Origin: Streptomyces sp. GESEQ-35
GTDB taxonomy: Bacteria; Actinomycetota; Actinomycetes; Streptomycetales; Streptomycetaceae
Length of the DNA: 64,000 nt
Assembly (NCBI RefSeq): GCF_017948485.1
Contig: NZ_JAFFSX010000022.1
Span: forward strand, 62,001-126,000
Reading direction: 5' to 3'
Every line of letters starts with the position of its first letter. The first letter of the stretch is position 1. The translations under genes and the position numbers were made by a program. Positions 7,591 through 15,449 of this stretch are shown here, in pieces. The notes under the pieces were generated by a model that saw nothing but the letters and a program-made list of their open reading frames with translations, had not been told where the DNA came from and did no database searches.

Positions 7591-8757
7591 TCACATCGCT
7601 TCCATCAATGCCATCAGCCGGTCCTGCGCGTCCTGCACCGCAGGTTCGTTGCGCCATGGGCGCATTTCCCGGGCGGCTCGGAAGACGATGTTCATCCCAC
7701 CACCTCCGCGTGTGCCATGCAGTTCGCTCACAGCGTCGTTGAGCGCGCTGAGCGCTCCGTCCAGGTCCCCGTCCCGGAGCCGAGCCAGAGTGAGGTTGCC
7801 GAGGACGATCGCGCGGGACTTGCGCCTGTCGTGCAGCTCTGCCGCGGTCTGCGCCAGGAGCTGTTCGGCCTTGCGGTAGTCGCCGAGCGAGAGGTAGCAG
7901 GAACCGGCCAGACGGCCGAAGTGCGTAGGCGAGAAGAGATCGTGGGCCGCGTCCGCACCGTGGGCCTGCCCCAAGTGCCTCTCGGCGCCCGCGAGGGCGC
8001 GCTCACAGTCGCTGCCTTCACCCAGGTAGGCGTACGCCTCCGCGGTGTGCAGCATGGCGAGTCCCGTGAGTACGTGGCTGGTGCATCGGGCTGTACGGAC
8101 TGCCTGGAGCGCCAGATTCAGACCCTCCCGGTAGTCACTGGCCCCGTAGAGGGCCACGTAGCAGGTCCGTAAGAGGGCGTGCCCTTCCGCGTTTGGGTCG
8201 CCCAGATGGCGAGCTACGTCGACGCTCTGCGCGTAGTACGAACGGGCCGTCTCGTGGGCGCGCCGCTGGGAGGCGTCCCAAACGAGCTGCCCCATGAAGG
8301 TCGCCGCGTCCGCCTGGAGGATGCGCATCTCGCGCTGAACGCGGCCTGACGGAGCTTCTCCAGCGAGGAAGGCAACCTTGCTCACGTGTTCTCCGGCCCG
8401 CGCCAGCAAAGTCGCGGAGGGCAGGCGGTCGTAGCGCTCGCCCAAGGAGGCCATGCGGTCCCGCAGTTCAGCAACCGTTGAGAGATCAACACGCGACGGG
8501 TAACGCATGGCGTACTCGGTGCGCTCTGCGACTGGCTGCTCGTCGGCGGACGAGACCACAAGCAGCTCGGTCAACTCCTCTGTGCTGACCCGGAGAACCT
8601 CCGCCAGCCGCGGCCGAATCCACGGCTGGGGTGCCACTTTCCCCGACTCCCAGCGCGCGACGGTAGACCGTTCCACACGCAGGGCCTCGGCGAGGCTTTC
8701 CTGTGTGTGGCCCACCGCGCGGCGGTGGCGCACCAAGCCGTGCCGTTTCAGAGCCAT
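7591..8757 (-). CDS. XRE-type HTH regulator with TPR-like C-terminal region (TTA codon)
   Basis: A 388-aa cytoplasmic regulator. Residues ~8-65 form a Cro/C1-type helix-turn-helix (HTQESLAEALRVERSTVARW). The remaining ~300 residues are helical, alanine-rich repeats of TPR type (ARSYYAQSVDVARHLGD, GDYRKAEQLLAQTAAEL), the architecture of many Streptomyces signal-sensing regulators. Start chosen at the ATG of MALKRHGLVRHRRAVG, with GGGAG 10 bases upstream; an ATG 19 codons earlier is possible. Codon 196 is TTA (8170-8172), so translation should need the bldA tRNA. Divergent from the ATP-binding protein that opens the radical SAM locus, so it is the best candidate for its regulator. Confidence 0.85.
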   Translation of the reverse strand: MALKRHGLVRHRRAVGHTQESLAEALRVERSTVARWESGKVAPQPWIRPRLAEVLRVSTEELTELLVVSSADEQPVAERTEYAMRYPSRVDLSTVAELRDRMASLGERYDRLPSATLLARAGEHVSKVAFLAGEAPSGRVQREMRILQADAATFMGQLVWDASQRRAHETARSYYAQSVDVARHLGDPNAEGHALLRTCYVALYGASDYREGLNLALQAVRTARCTSHVLTGLAMLHTAEAYAYLGEGSDCERALAGAERHLGQAHGADAAHDLFSPTHFGRLAGSCYLSLGDYRKAEQLLAQTAAELHDRRKSRAIVLGNLTLARLRDGDLDGALSALNDAVSELHGTRGGGGMNIVFRAAREMRPWRNEPAVQDAQDRLMALMEAM

Positions 8758-8950
8758 GGAGCGAATCTCCCGCGTAGTTCTTCGCGATTCCGAAGTCGAA
8801 ACTCCCGAGGTCATGCCCGGTGATGCGTCATGAATGCCTCATCCATGCGCCAATTCTGCTCTGGTTCGCGGCCGTAGGGAGCGGTTCCGTGGAGCTCCAC
8901 CGAACGGGCCAAGCGACCCACATGCCACCGCATCCGGGACGGAGAGCGTC

Positions 8951-9391
8951 ATGGCGCCACCCCCACAGAAACCCCGGCAACAACCGTCAATCGCACGGGC
9001 GTTGAGCCATGATCCGGCATCCGTAGACGTGGCGCGGAAGTTCACTGAGCACATTCTCGACACCTGGGGGATCGGCGACCGCGTCGACGACGTGCTGCTC
9101 TGCGTATCGGAGTTGGCCACCAACGCCGTGCTTCATGGCGCACCCGAGGCGACTGGCATCCTCGTGCGGCTCAGAATCAGCGACCATCTGTTACGCGCCG
9201 AAGTGCACGACAGCAGCCCGGCACTGCCTGAACAGCGCTACCCGGACGACGACAGCGACACGGGGCGCGGGCTCCTACTGGTATCCGCGTGCGCTGACGG
9301 ATGGGGCGTCGATCGGTACGCCGATCACAAGGTCGTGTGGGCCGAGTTCAAGATCGATGCTCCAGTCGCGATGACGGTGATCGCATGCTGA
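8951..9391 (+). CDS. ATP-binding protein, anti-sigma/histidine-kinase-like ATPase fold (TTA codon)
   Basis: A 146-aa GHKL ATPase of the HATPase_c_2 type. The N-box is ELATNAVLHG (about residues 56-65) and the G-box is DTGRGLLLV (about 101-109); there is no phospho-acceptor domain. Such proteins act as anti-sigma kinases or as partners of HTH regulators in Streptomyces. ATG start with GGAG six bases upstream. Codon 81 is TTA (9191-9193). First gene of a tightly packed plus-strand run that continues to the radical SAM enzyme; divergent from the HTH/TPR regulator, with which it may work. Confidence 0.82.
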   Translation: MAPPPQKPRQQPSIARALSHDPASVDVARKFTEHILDTWGIGDRVDDVLLCVSELATNAVLHGAPEATGILVRLRISDHLLRAEVHDSSPALPEQRYPDDDSDTGRGLLLVSACADGWGVDRYADHKVVWAEFKIDAPVAMTVIAC

Positions 9392-9912
9392 CGCCCGCAC
9401 CCCCGAGTGGCCTCTGGGTACCGGCGGCGCCGAAGAACAGTGTCACCGCTCCTCTCACCGTCCGCACGTGGATCGGTGCCGACCCAGGCGGTCACTCGAT
9501 TGCCTTCGCCCTCCTGGCGCATCTGCCTGCACGTTGGCGCGACGCCACCCCCGCGGACATTCGCCGGCGCATGATGGCCTTCGCCCTCGCTGCCGGCCTC
9601 CGCACACCTGATCAATCCCTCGCCGACCTGGGCACATGTCTTGCGGTGCGCGACGATTCCGCTCACCTGCGACTCCTACGAATCGGCCAGTGCCTCACCC
9701 TTCCCACGCACGAGCACTGGAGGCGGCTGCTCCTCACCCGCCCCGAGGTCGCCCTCGTTGTCGGCCTGGCACCGCTCGACGTTCATGCCGCCGAGGACGA
9801 AGGCGACCGCTATATCGACCGCTGCCTCCACCAGGGCGACCTCATGGTCGGCCGCGTGCACGCCGAGTGCCTGGCGGGCGGGGCGGCAGCAGGACAAGGG
9901 CTGACGAGGTGA
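9385..9912 (+). CDS. Hypothetical protein of the radical SAM locus
   Basis: A 175-aa soluble protein I do not recognise. Its start overlaps the stop of the ATP-binding gene and its own stop overlaps the next gene (GTGA), so it is translated as part of the run. Features: TVRTWIGADPGGHSIAFALL near the N-terminus, a central DIRRRMMAFALAAGLRTPDQ helix and a C-terminal ERR/HEHWRRLLLTRPEVALVV-like segment. No signal peptide or membrane helix. The residue pattern looks like a small alpha/beta domain. No function assigned. Confidence 0.65.
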   Translation: MLTPAPPSGLWVPAAPKNSVTAPLTVRTWIGADPGGHSIAFALLAHLPARWRDATPADIRRRMMAFALAAGLRTPDQSLADLGTCLAVRDDSAHLRLLRIGQCLTLPTHEHWRRLLLTRPEVALVVGLAPLDVHAAEDEGDRYIDRCLHQGDLMVGRVHAECLAGGAAAGQGLTR

Positions 9913-10235
9913 TCCGTGACCTCATCGAGTGCCTCGGCATTTGGTTAGGGCCTGGGCTCTGCCGGACCTGGCGCACCACCGTCCGTCGCATAACGGCTGG
10001 CCTGACTCCGGCCCCGCTTCCGAGTACGCAGAACGTCTTGCCGACGCCGGCCAAGTACACCCGTCGTCCCATGCCGAAGCACGTGCGGGAGCGACTGCGT
10101 CCCCTGGACGGGCATGCCGTTGCCCTTGTTCGCCCGTACGTGACTGCTCACGAACAGCGCGTCCAGCACCAGCGCCTCGTCGTGTACCACCACGCCGTAC
10201 GGCGCCATCGATCAAGCCGAGTCGGTCCTCCGTGA
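9909..10235 (+). CDS. Small conserved-type hypothetical protein (TTA codon; possible C-terminal frameshift)
   Basis: A 108-aa ORF opening with GTG inside the stop of the preceding gene. It is supported by the C-terminal stretch LDGHAVALVRPYVTAHEQ, a motif I know from many small Streptomyces proteins of unknown function. Codon 13 is TTA (9945-9947). After HHAV the reading frame becomes arginine-rich and ends soon; a neighbouring frame reads on plausibly (YGAIDQAESVLRDGRLRI) to just before the radical SAM start, so a small indel, real or from sequencing, may have altered the end. Confidence 0.5.
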   Translation: MIRDLIECLGIWLGPGLCRTWRTTVRRITAGLTPAPLPSTQNVLPTPAKYTRRPMPKHVRERLRPLDGHAVALVRPYVTAHEQRVQHQRLVVYHHAVRRHRSSRVGPP

Positions 10236-10274
10236 CGGCCGCCTTCGCATCCCCACCGCCCAGGGAGGAAGCCC

Positions 10275-11420
10275 ATGCACGAACTGATCGCTAGCCCGTT
10301 CCTCGATGAGTACCTCGTCTTACGCCCCGGCGATGACAACGGGGTACAGATTCCGCTCGTCCGGTACCTCGAGCTCAGCAAGGCCGCGGGCAGTGGCGCC
10401 GAGGCCCCGCACTGGCTTGTCGACGGCGCACGCCAGGCTTGGGGACTCGACCTCCCTGCACACAGTCCCCTGCGCGACAGCGTCCTCGTGCGCGCCCCTT
10501 CCCCGTACGGGATGGCGCGCGCGTCATACGAGATCAACAAGGGCTGTGACTACGACTGCCCGCACTGCTACCTCGGGCTGAAGCGGTTCGAGGGAATGCC
10601 ATGGGCCGACAAGGTCCGGCTGCTCGACATCCTGCGCGACGCCGGCGTGCTCTGGCTTCAGATCACGGGCGGTGAGCCGCTGATCGACCATGAGTTCCCC
10701 GAGGCGTACGCGTATGCCTACGACCTCGGCATCATGCTGACGATCTCGACGAACGGTTCGCAGCTCCACAAGGCAAAGATCCTGGAGACGCTCACCGAGC
10801 GCCCGCCCCATCACCTGTCGCTCAGCGTCTACGGCGCGACCGAGGAGACCTACGACGGGTTCACCCGCAACCGGGGTGCGTTCGGCCGCTTCATCCGCGG
10901 ACTCGACGCCGCGCGCGAGGCTGGCCTGCGCTTGCAGTTGAACATCGTCATCACGAAGGACAATGCCGACGAGTTCGCCGCCATGGAGCAGCTCTCCGAG
11001 CAGTACGGCCAACTGTTCGTGTTCACCAACATGTCGCCGACCATCCAGGGCGACGCGACCCCGATTCCCGAGCAGGCCGCGAAGTACCTACGCAAGCGGA
11101 AGCCGTTCACCGGCTGCAACGCCGGACACACGTTCTTTCACGCCGACCCGTTCGGCCACGCGTCCATATGCAAGATCGGCCGCGATCCACACATCCCGTT
11201 GATGCAGGAAGGCATCGAGGGACTGAAACGCCTTGGCGGCATTGCCGACGGTCTACAGCTTCGCACCGGGGGCTGCGCCGGCTGCACGTTCGGCCAGAAG
11301 GACGCCGACGGCAACCCGGGCGGCTGCACCACCTGCCGCCCCATGGCCAAGCTCTACCAGGAGGCGAAGGCACCACGAAACATGTACTGCCAGCATCCCG
11401 ACCCCGAACCAGTGAGGTGA
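10275..11420 (+). CDS. Radical SAM/SPASM-domain protein, probable peptide maturase (TTA codon)
   Basis: A 381-aa radical SAM enzyme. The [4Fe-4S]/SAM motif is CDYDCPHC (C91, C95, C98) and the SAM-binding GGEP is at 132-135. The C-terminal region has seven further cysteines (C281, C299, C334-x2-C337, C351-x2-C354, C372), the number and layout expected of a SPASM domain with two auxiliary clusters, typical of enzymes that modify ribosomal peptides. The first ~85 residues precede the barrel and might be a leader-recognition domain. GGAGG lies seven bases before the ATG. Codon 16 is TTA (10320-10322). The stop is four bases from the start of a 74-aa precursor-like gene, which strongly suggests enzyme and substrate. 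The modification made is unknown. Confidence 0.88.
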   Translation: MHELIASPFLDEYLVLRPGDDNGVQIPLVRYLELSKAAGSGAEAPHWLVDGARQAWGLDLPAHSPLRDSVLVRAPSPYGMARASYEINKGCDYDCPHCYLGLKRFEGMPWADKVRLLDILRDAGVLWLQITGGEPLIDHEFPEAYAYAYDLGIMLTISTNGSQLHKAKILETLTERPPHHLSLSVYGATEETYDGFTRNRGAFGRFIRGLDAAREAGLRLQLNIVITKDNADEFAAMEQLSEQYGQLFVFTNMSPTIQGDATPIPEQAAKYLRKRKPFTGCNAGHTFFHADPFGHASICKIGRDPHIPLMQEGIEGLKRLGGIADGLQLRTGGCAGCTFGQKDADGNPGGCTTCRPMAKLYQEAKAPRNMYCQHPDPEPVR

Positions 11421-11424
11421 ACCC

Positions 11425-11649
11425 ATGGCAACCGCCATTGAGCCCCGCACCATCGAAGAGACCCGATCCCGTGGCCCCGTGATGGTCGCGATCACGCCCC
11501 GCCCGATCGCGCCGACCGCCGGACCGCTCCCCGTCGCGATCACGTCCCGTCCGATCGCCGACGACGAGTTCAGGATCACGAAGGAGATTGGCACGTTCTC
11601 TGAAAGCCTCGGCTGCTCGTGCCAGGCTGACGACGACCAGCCGTACTAA
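11425..11649 (+). CDS. Putative RiPP precursor peptide
   Basis: A 74-aa gene with a strong SD (GAGGTGA) placed four bases after the radical SAM stop. The N-terminal ~48 residues contain two copies of VAIT[P/S]RPIA (21-29 and 37-45), a 16-residue period. They are followed by an acidic junction (DDEFRITKEIG) and a short tail with the only two cysteines (C64 and C66, in LGCSCQADDDQPY). Length, leader-plus-short-core layout and position make it a precursor candidate. Ser, Thr, Cys or the aromatic residues of the tail are possible modification sites. A strong hairpin follows, as is common after precursor genes. The family is not one I can name; it could be a non-RiPP partner protein. Confidence 0.7.
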   Translation: MATAIEPRTIEETRSRGPVMVAITPRPIAPTAGPLPVAITSRPIADDEFRITKEIGTFSESLGCSCQADDDQPY

Positions 11650-11666
11650 AACCGGCACGCACCACA

Positions 11667-11703
11667 GAGCCGCCCCCGCCCGCGTAGGGTCGGGGGGCGG
11701 CTC
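11667..11703 (+). terminator. Strong hairpin between precursor and kinase genes
   Basis: Perfect 11-bp stem GAGCCGCCCCC / GGGGGCGGCTC with a 15-nt loop, 17 bases after the precursor stop. There is no T-tract. It may act as a partial terminator or RNA-stability element that raises precursor mRNA over the downstream kinase. Confidence 0.55.
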
Positions 11704-11726
11704 GCCCGTCCACCCAGGAACCCCAC

Positions 11727-12530
11727 ATGCCCGTAGACCGCATCCACTGGGACGACCTACCCCTTGCCGCGCGTCACGCTGTTGAGCAGCACACCGGCCC
11801 GGTACTGCGCGTCAAGACCGCCGACGCCGGCGCTAACTCCGGCATCGCTGCCACCATCCAGACCACCGACGGGACCCTGTTCGTCAAGGGCGTGCCCACT
11901 GATCACCCCCAGGCTCGAACGCAACAGCGCGAGGCCGTCATCAATCCGTACCTACCTCCGTCATGCCCCCGCTTGCTGTGGCGTGTACAGGCCGCCGGAT
12001 GGGACCTGATCGGCTACGAGCACCTCATCGGGCGCCACGCCGACTACACCCCTGGCTCCCCCGATCTACCGTTCGTCGCCCGCGCCCTGATCGAGCTCCA
12101 GAACACGCCATGCCCCGGCATCGTGCTGAAGCGTGCCGAGGACCGATGGAGCGGCTACGCAGGCCCCGCCGGCGTCGAGCAGCTCGCTGGCGACACCCTG
12201 CTGCACACCGACCTCGCCCCGCACAACATGCTTGTGACCGACCGCGCACACCTGATCGACTGGGCATGGCCTACTCGCGGTGCAGCATGGATCGACCCCG
12301 CCGTACTCATCCTTCGACTCATGGAAGCCGGTCACACCCCGGAAGCCGCGGACGCGTGGGCACACGGACAGTTCCCGTCGTGGGCGGCAGCCCCGCATGC
12401 ATCCGTCGCCGCGTTTTCCGAGGCAAACGCCTGCACCTGGGACGAGGTCGCCCGGAACGACCCGCAGGACTGGAAAAAGCACATGGGCCGACTCGCACAT
12501 GACTGGGTCACCTACTGGCGCACCCACTAG
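11727..12530 (+). CDS. Aminoglycoside phosphotransferase (APH)-family kinase
   Basis: A 267-aa protein-kinase-like small-molecule kinase. The nucleotide-binding lobe includes GTLFVKGVPT; the catalytic loop is LLHTDLAPHNMLV (HxDxxxxN) and the metal-binding Asp is in HLIDWAWPTRGAAWIDPAVL. Start ATG is preceded by AGGAA. It sits 77 bases after the precursor gene behind the hairpin and probably belongs to the same locus. Possible roles are phosphorylation of the peptide product or of another small substrate, or self-protection; the sequence does not decide. Confidence 0.8.
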   Translation: MPVDRIHWDDLPLAARHAVEQHTGPVLRVKTADAGANSGIAATIQTTDGTLFVKGVPTDHPQARTQQREAVINPYLPPSCPRLLWRVQAAGWDLIGYEHLIGRHADYTPGSPDLPFVARALIELQNTPCPGIVLKRAEDRWSGYAGPAGVEQLAGDTLLHTDLAPHNMLVTDRAHLIDWAWPTRGAAWIDPAVLILRLMEAGHTPEAADAWAHGQFPSWAAAPHASVAAFSEANACTWDEVARNDPQDWKKHMGRLAHDWVTYWRTH

Positions 12531-12593
12531 TCACCGCCCGCCCCGTCCCTAGCCTGCGGCTGAGGTGGGCAACCATGGACGTTTCGTGCTCGA

Positions 12594-13817
12594 GTGTCAG
12601 TGCCGTGGGCGAGACTGCCCAACGTGAAGGTGCTTCTGGCGTTACTGGTGATGGGTGTTCTCATTGCGGCCCCCTTTCTCCTGTGGTCCTACGTCCCATT
12701 TCAGAGCTGGGCACGTGCGCGCATGCGCGCGGTGAAACGCGAGGTCAGGCCACGCCGACGGTGGTTGGCACTCCGACATGCGGAGCCGCTTCTGAGGGAA
12801 GGGCAGGAGGTACTACCGCCGGTCCTGGCTGGCAGGTCTGTGGCGGGAGGGCAAAGACTCACTCCTGAGTGGATGGTGAGGTGGTGGTACGCGGCGCAGA
12901 TCTCCCTCCCGATCTCCGCGGTGTTGTTCGTTCTCTTCGCCTACTTGGCCTGGAACGCGCAGGCGATCTTCAACTGGCGCCCTCCGCCGACGGACGAGTC
13001 TCCCCACCCCCAGTCGCCGGTAGACAACTTGCGAGAGAAGGCGACTGCTCTCGTAGACGTTGTGCAGTCATGGGACTGGCCGGAGGACGCCTTCCTGGGC
13101 GTGCGCTTCCTCATCTTGGCGGTGGTGGCCGCAGGCCTCATCCCGCTGCTTATCAGAGTCGTAGCGGTGATTGCTCAGCGACCGGAACACCGGGAGCGGA
13201 GGGCAAAGAACAAGCAGCGGAAGTGGGGAGACAGGGCTCACGACGACTTCTCGCTGTGTTGGCCAGTTGTCGCGTTGGTGTTGACCGCAGTTAAGTGCGG
13301 CCGTGAGTTCGAGAAGCTGGACAGCGAGGAAGCGGGGGACGACGTCCCCAAGATCTCGTTGAGTGCGGTTGAGCGAGTTCTGTGGCGGGCTCCTCGCGTA
13401 CGACGAGGCAAGGCGCGCGCACATCAAGATCGAGCTACGGCGGATCACATCGGCCGGGTTGTTGGGGCGTTGCGCGAAGCTGAAGCCCGACAGGATTCGC
13501 ACCCGAAGCAGGCGTTGCAGGACATGGCGGTCATGTTGCTGACGATCGCGGAACGGTATGCCGAGGGGAAGGTCAGCCATCTACTCGACGACGAGCAGAT
13601 CGGAGACGCTCCCAAGGTCGTTCATCGTGAAGGGCTGCGCTTGTTGGCCCTTGGAGGCGTTGTCGTGTCGGCGATGGCGGGCGCGGCGTTAGCGGGCCTT
13701 CCCGACGCAGCGCTCACTGCTCTGCTGCCACTGGTAGTGATCATCGTGGGCATCCTGCTCTATCGAGAGAAGGGCCCCACTCCGGCGCAACTCAGGGACC
13801 TGGTCATCCCCCGGTGA
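12594..13817 (+). CDS. Hypothetical multi-pass membrane protein
   Basis: A 407-aa protein with an N-terminal membrane segment (LLALLVMGVLIAAPFLLWSY), a second near residue 100 (ISLPISAVLFVLFAYLAW), a third near 170-190 (FLILAVVAAGLIPLLIRVVA) and a C-terminal hairpin (LLALGGVVVSAMAGAALAGL, then LLPLVVIIVGILLYR). Between them is a basic, charged cytoplasmic region. The GTG start at 12594 lacks a clear SD; an in-frame GTG at MKVLLALL would shorten it by 10 residues. Last gene of the island. Not recognised; a link to the radical SAM locus is unproven. Confidence 0.65.
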   Translation: MSVPWARLPNVKVLLALLVMGVLIAAPFLLWSYVPFQSWARARMRAVKREVRPRRRWLALRHAEPLLREGQEVLPPVLAGRSVAGGQRLTPEWMVRWWYAAQISLPISAVLFVLFAYLAWNAQAIFNWRPPPTDESPHPQSPVDNLREKATALVDVVQSWDWPEDAFLGVRFLILAVVAAGLIPLLIRVVAVIAQRPEHRERRAKNKQRKWGDRAHDDFSLCWPVVALVLTAVKCGREFEKLDSEEAGDDVPKISLSAVERVLWRAPRVRRGKARAHQDRATADHIGRVVGALREAEARQDSHPKQALQDMAVMLLTIAERYAEGKVSHLLDDEQIGDAPKVVHREGLRLLALGGVVVSAMAGAALAGLPDAALTALLPLVVIIVGILLYREKGPTPAQLRDLVIPR

Positions 13818-14034
13818 TCACTGGGGCAAACGGCTTCGTGCCCCGGCCGTTTCCCAGCGTTTCCCGGGGGAGTCTCCGGGGAGTGCGAGCCCGATAAAAC
13901 CCGCACCCCCGTCAACGCCCTGAAACGCATGAAACACCAGGTCAAAGCGCTTCAGGGTGCCAATCCCAAGCTCACCGCACCCCGGTCCGAGCTAAGAGGG
14001 GGAAGAGTCGGACCGCTCGACACAAGTTGCGCGC
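13818..14034. other. Non-coding right border of the accessory island
   Basis: No gene, tRNA or integrase signature is visible between the membrane protein stop and the convergent amidase stop. The stretch contains a small palindromic core (AAAGCGCTT near 13943) but no direct repeat that I can match to the left border near 4.45 kb. Confidence 0.3.
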
Positions 14035-15429
14035 TCAGCAGCGCGTACCACCCCCACCAACCCCGGCCTCGTACAGCGCATGCGCGGCACGCAGGACGAG
14101 GTCGTCCCCGTGCCGCGCGGCGACCAGCTGCATCCCGATCGGCAGCCCGTCCGTGTCGACTCCCACCGGCACGGTCGCCGCCGGTTGCTGCGTCATGTTG
14201 AAGGGGTACGTGAACGGCGTCCACCCCGTCCACCGCCGATGCCCCGAGCCCTTGGGCACCTCGACGCCCGCCTCGAACGCGGTGATCGGGAGCGTCGGGG
14301 TGACCAGTAGGTCGTACGACTCGTGGAACCGGCCCATCCGGCGCCCGAGCTCCATGCGTACGTCCACGGCGGCCAGATAGTCCAGCGCGCTGTACCGGGC
14401 GCCGGTCGCACAGATCTCCCGCAGCCCCGGATCGAGCGACTCCCGCTGCTGCGGCCCGAGTTGCTGCGTCACCCGGGCCGCGCCGCTGAACCACAGGGTG
14501 TGGAAGGCGTCGACCGGGTCGGTGAAGTCGGGGTCGGTCTCCTCGACGTACGCGCCGAGCCCGGCCAGCCGCTCCACGGCCCGCCGTACGGCCGCCGCGA
14601 CCGCGGGACGGACCGCCACCTGCCCGCCCAGCGAGGGCGAGTAGGCCACCCGCAGCCCGCGGACGCCGCCGGCGAGGGCCTGGACGAAGGACGACGTCGG
14701 TGCGAGCGCCGACCAGTCCCGGGCGTCGGGCCCGCCGATCACGTCCATCAGCAGCGCCGCGTCCGCCGCGTCCCGGGTCATCGGCCCGACGTGCGCCAGC
14801 GTGCCGAAGGCGCTCGCCGGATACAGCGGCACCCGCCCGTACGTCGGCTTGAGCGCGAAGATCCCGCAGAAGGCCGCCGGGATACGCACACTGCCGCCGC
14901 CGTCCGTCCCGAGCGACAGCGGCCCCGCACCCAGCGCCACGGCGGCCGCGCTCCCGCCGCTCGAACCGCCCGCGGTGCGCGAGGTGTCGTGCGGATTCCT
15001 GGTCACCCCGGACAGCGGCGAGTCCGTGACGCCCTTCCAGCCGAACTCGGGCGTCGTGGTCTTCCCGAGGAAGACGGCGCCGTGCTCGCGCAGCCGGGCG
15101 ACGGAGGGGGCGTCCTCGTCCCAACGGCCGTTCGGGTCAATGGTCTTGGAGCCCTTGAGCGTCGGCCCGCCCCGCATGAGCAGGATGTCCTTCACCGTCA
15201 CCGGCACCCCGTCCACCAGCCCCGCCGGCTCCCCGCGCCGCCACCGGTCCGCCGACGCGGCGGCCTGCGCGAGCGCGTCCTCGGAGTCCAGGCGTACGAA
15301 CGCGTTGACGGCCGGCTCCATCCGCTCGGCCCGTTCCAGTGCCGCGCGGGTCGCTTCCACAGGGCTGAATTCGCCCTTGCGGTAGCCGTCGACGAGTTGT
15401 ACGGCGGTCAGCTCGGTGAGCTCCGACAT
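14035..15429 (-). CDS. Amidase (amidase-signature family)
   Basis: A 464-aa Ser-cisSer-Lys amidase, which hydrolyses carboxamides to acid plus ammonia. The catalytic Lys is in PVTVKDILLM (about residue 75). The signature block is TAGGSSGGSAAAVALGAG followed by LGTDGGGSVRIPAAFCG (about 145-185), carrying the two serines. GGGAGG is eight bases before the ATG; the longer upstream frame is not coding-like. It is 20 bases downstream of the D-2-hydroxyacid dehydrogenase on the same strand, so the two form an operon. With the importer and isomerase-family genes it suggests breakdown of an amide-bearing amino-acid derivative (inference). Confidence 0.9.
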   Translation of the reverse strand: MSELTELTAVQLVDGYRKGEFSPVEATRAALERAERMEPAVNAFVRLDSEDALAQAAASADRWRRGEPAGLVDGVPVTVKDILLMRGGPTLKGSKTIDPNGRWDEDAPSVARLREHGAVFLGKTTTPEFGWKGVTDSPLSGVTRNPHDTSRTAGGSSGGSAAAVALGAGPLSLGTDGGGSVRIPAAFCGIFALKPTYGRVPLYPASAFGTLAHVGPMTRDAADAALLMDVIGGPDARDWSALAPTSSFVQALAGGVRGLRVAYSPSLGGQVAVRPAVAAAVRRAVERLAGLGAYVEETDPDFTDPVDAFHTLWFSGAARVTQQLGPQQRESLDPGLREICATGARYSALDYLAAVDVRMELGRRMGRFHESYDLLVTPTLPITAFEAGVEVPKGSGHRRWTGWTPFTYPFNMTQQPAATVPVGVDTDGLPIGMQLVAARHGDDLVLRAAHALYEAGVGGGGTRC

Positions 15430-15449
15430 GCAGCAGCCTCCCAGGGCCC

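Noticed and set aside
7591..9391. A whiJ-type regulator/DUF397/ATPase module
   Set aside because: The HTH and ATPase genes are there, but no DUF397-type small protein is recognisable; the regulator is of the TPR-containing type.
13900..14030. A possible tRNA or attachment site at the right border of the island
   Set aside because: No cloverleaf can be drawn and no matching sequence is seen at the left border.
4445..14034. Reading the island as a prophage or integrative conjugative element
   Set aside because: No integrase, excisionase, replication, structural or transfer gene is present, and no att-like direct repeats could be matched.
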